A DNA stretch of 32,911 nucleotides, taken from Phocaeicola plebeius. GTDB taxonomy: Bacteria > Bacteroidota > Bacteroidia > Bacteroidales > Bacteroidaceae. The notes below the pieces were generated by a model. The model had not been told where the DNA came from, ran no database searches, and saw only the letters and a list, made by a program, of their open reading frames with translations. Numbering within the stretch: the stretch's first letter is position 1; each line of letters starts with the position of its first letter. This document shows positions 32,402 to 32,911 of the stretch, piece after piece. Position numbers and translations under genes: made by a program. The stretch covers positions 1-32,911 of the forward strand of contig SFDG01000027.1 of assembly GCA_004558305.1 (NCBI GenBank), in the 5' to 3' direction.

Positions 32402-32911
32402 ATGAAACAATACGATACATATAAGGATAGTGGCATCGCTTGGATTGGGGAGATTCCGAGTGAGTGGAGTGTTGACAAAATATTTAGAGCATTCAATATT
32501 ATTGGAAGTGGCACTACTCCTAAATCCACAGATGACAACAATTTTGAAGGAGAAATCAACTGGATTCAATCTGGTGATATAAATGGAGGAATTATATATT
32601 ATTGCAAGAATAAGTTATCGCAGGACATCATATATAAATATTCTGCTCTAAAGGTGTATAAAGCGCCATTCATAATTGTTGCTATGTATGGTGCATCGGT
32701 TGGCAACATTTCAGTATCGAAGATTGATGGTTGTGTTAATCAAGCATGTTGCGTTATGAGTAACAGTAACCACTATTTTGATTATTTATTTTATACAATT
32801 AAATCAGCAAAAGATTATTTGATTTATAGAGCCGAAGGTGGTGGACAACCAAATATTAGTCAGGACAAACTTAAAAATTTGTGGTTGCCTTGTCCTCCCC
32901 TCTCCGCGCAG
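32402..32911 (+). CDS. hsdS: Type I R-M specificity subunit HsdS, 5' part (runs off the window)
   Basis: 170 codons open to the window edge. The N-terminus (KDSGIAWIGEIPSEWSV) and the first target-recognition domain (GSGTTPKSTDD, then INWIQSGDING and KAPFIIVAMYGASVGN) are characteristic of HsdS. It ends with LKNLWLPCPPLSAQ, the normal exit from the first recognition domain into the central conserved helix. The recognition domain is AT-rich, while the final CCTCCCCTCTCCGCGCAG is abruptly GC-rich. The gene starts about 60 bp after the REP cluster. The second domain and any hsdR are outside the window. Confidence 0.88.
   Translation, partial: MKQYDTYKDSGIAWIGEIPSEWSVDKIFRAFNIIGSGTTPKSTDDNNFEGEINWIQSGDINGGIIYYCKNKLSQDIIYKYSALKVYKAPFIIVAMYGASVGNISVSKIDGCVNQACCVMSNSNHYFDYLFYTIKSAKDYLIYRAEGGGQPNISQDKLKNLWLPCPPLSAQ

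Overview
The window looks like a chromosomal segment of a Bacteroidales bacterium, most likely a Bacteroidaceae (Bacteroides/Phocaeicola-like) species. The evidence is Bacteroidetes-type promoters (a TAnnTTTG -7 box, sometimes with TTTG or TTG about 19-20 bp upstream), an almost complete lack of Shine-Dalgarno sequences, lipoproteins with an acidic Bacteroides-type surface-export signal, a TonB-dependent receptor with a carboxypeptidase-regulatory-like N-terminal domain, Bacteroidetes-type LptD, DUF5683, DUF4377 and 'smalltalk' proteins, and the gene order rsfS-ftsH-cdsA and parA-parB-DUF5683-mltD-rel. No rRNA, tRNA or CRISPR was recognised.

Left accessory region (1-5,330). A 38-codon smalltalk-type ORF and its terminator are followed by an intact two-gene type II restriction-modification operon: a C5 methyltransferase and a HaeII-family endonuclease (family specificity RGCGCY, predicted only). 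It has a good promoter and a leader hairpin. Then comes an AT-rich island bracketed by two near-identical 47-bp direct repeats (2483-2529 and 5278-5324). The island holds a secreted DUF4468-like protein, the frameshifted C-terminal stub of a second, HpaII-like restriction enzyme, a two-helix SLATT-like membrane protein packed against a 51-residue basic protein, and a frameshifted nuclease-like fragment that runs into the right-hand repeat.

Core region (5,521-27,323), GC-rich and gene-dense. rsfS-ftsH-cdsA on the plus strand meet lpxB-surE on the minus strand, with a 29-bp convergent overlap. surE diverges from a plus-strand run of parA, parB, a DUF5683 membrane protein, a LysM lytic transglycosylase and a bifunctional RelA/SpoT (p)ppGpp enzyme. 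After a large hairpin come msrA (minus), a TPR protein, a TonB-dependent receptor paired with a probably surface-exposed lipoprotein, then ung, an LptD-like protein and an HD-domain protein on the minus strand. The themes are envelope biogenesis (lipid A, phospholipid, LPS export, murein), chromosome segregation and stress control.

Right accessory region (27,424-32,911). A NamZ/DUF1343 murein hydrolase gene is broken by a small deletion plus frameshift. A hairpin-rich spacer, a DUF4377-like lipoprotein and a tandem-repeat spacer follow. The window ends in a degraded type I restriction-modification locus: an hsdM with a large in-frame internal deletion that removed the SAM-binding motif, a Y1 (IS200/RAYT-like) transposase with its own palindromic repeat cluster lodged between hsdM and hsdS, and the start of hsdS running off the edge. 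The most interesting material is the decaying defence genes at both ends, the SLATT-like/51-aa module, the repeat-bounded island, the transposase-REP unit inside the hsd locus and the receptor/lipoprotein pair.
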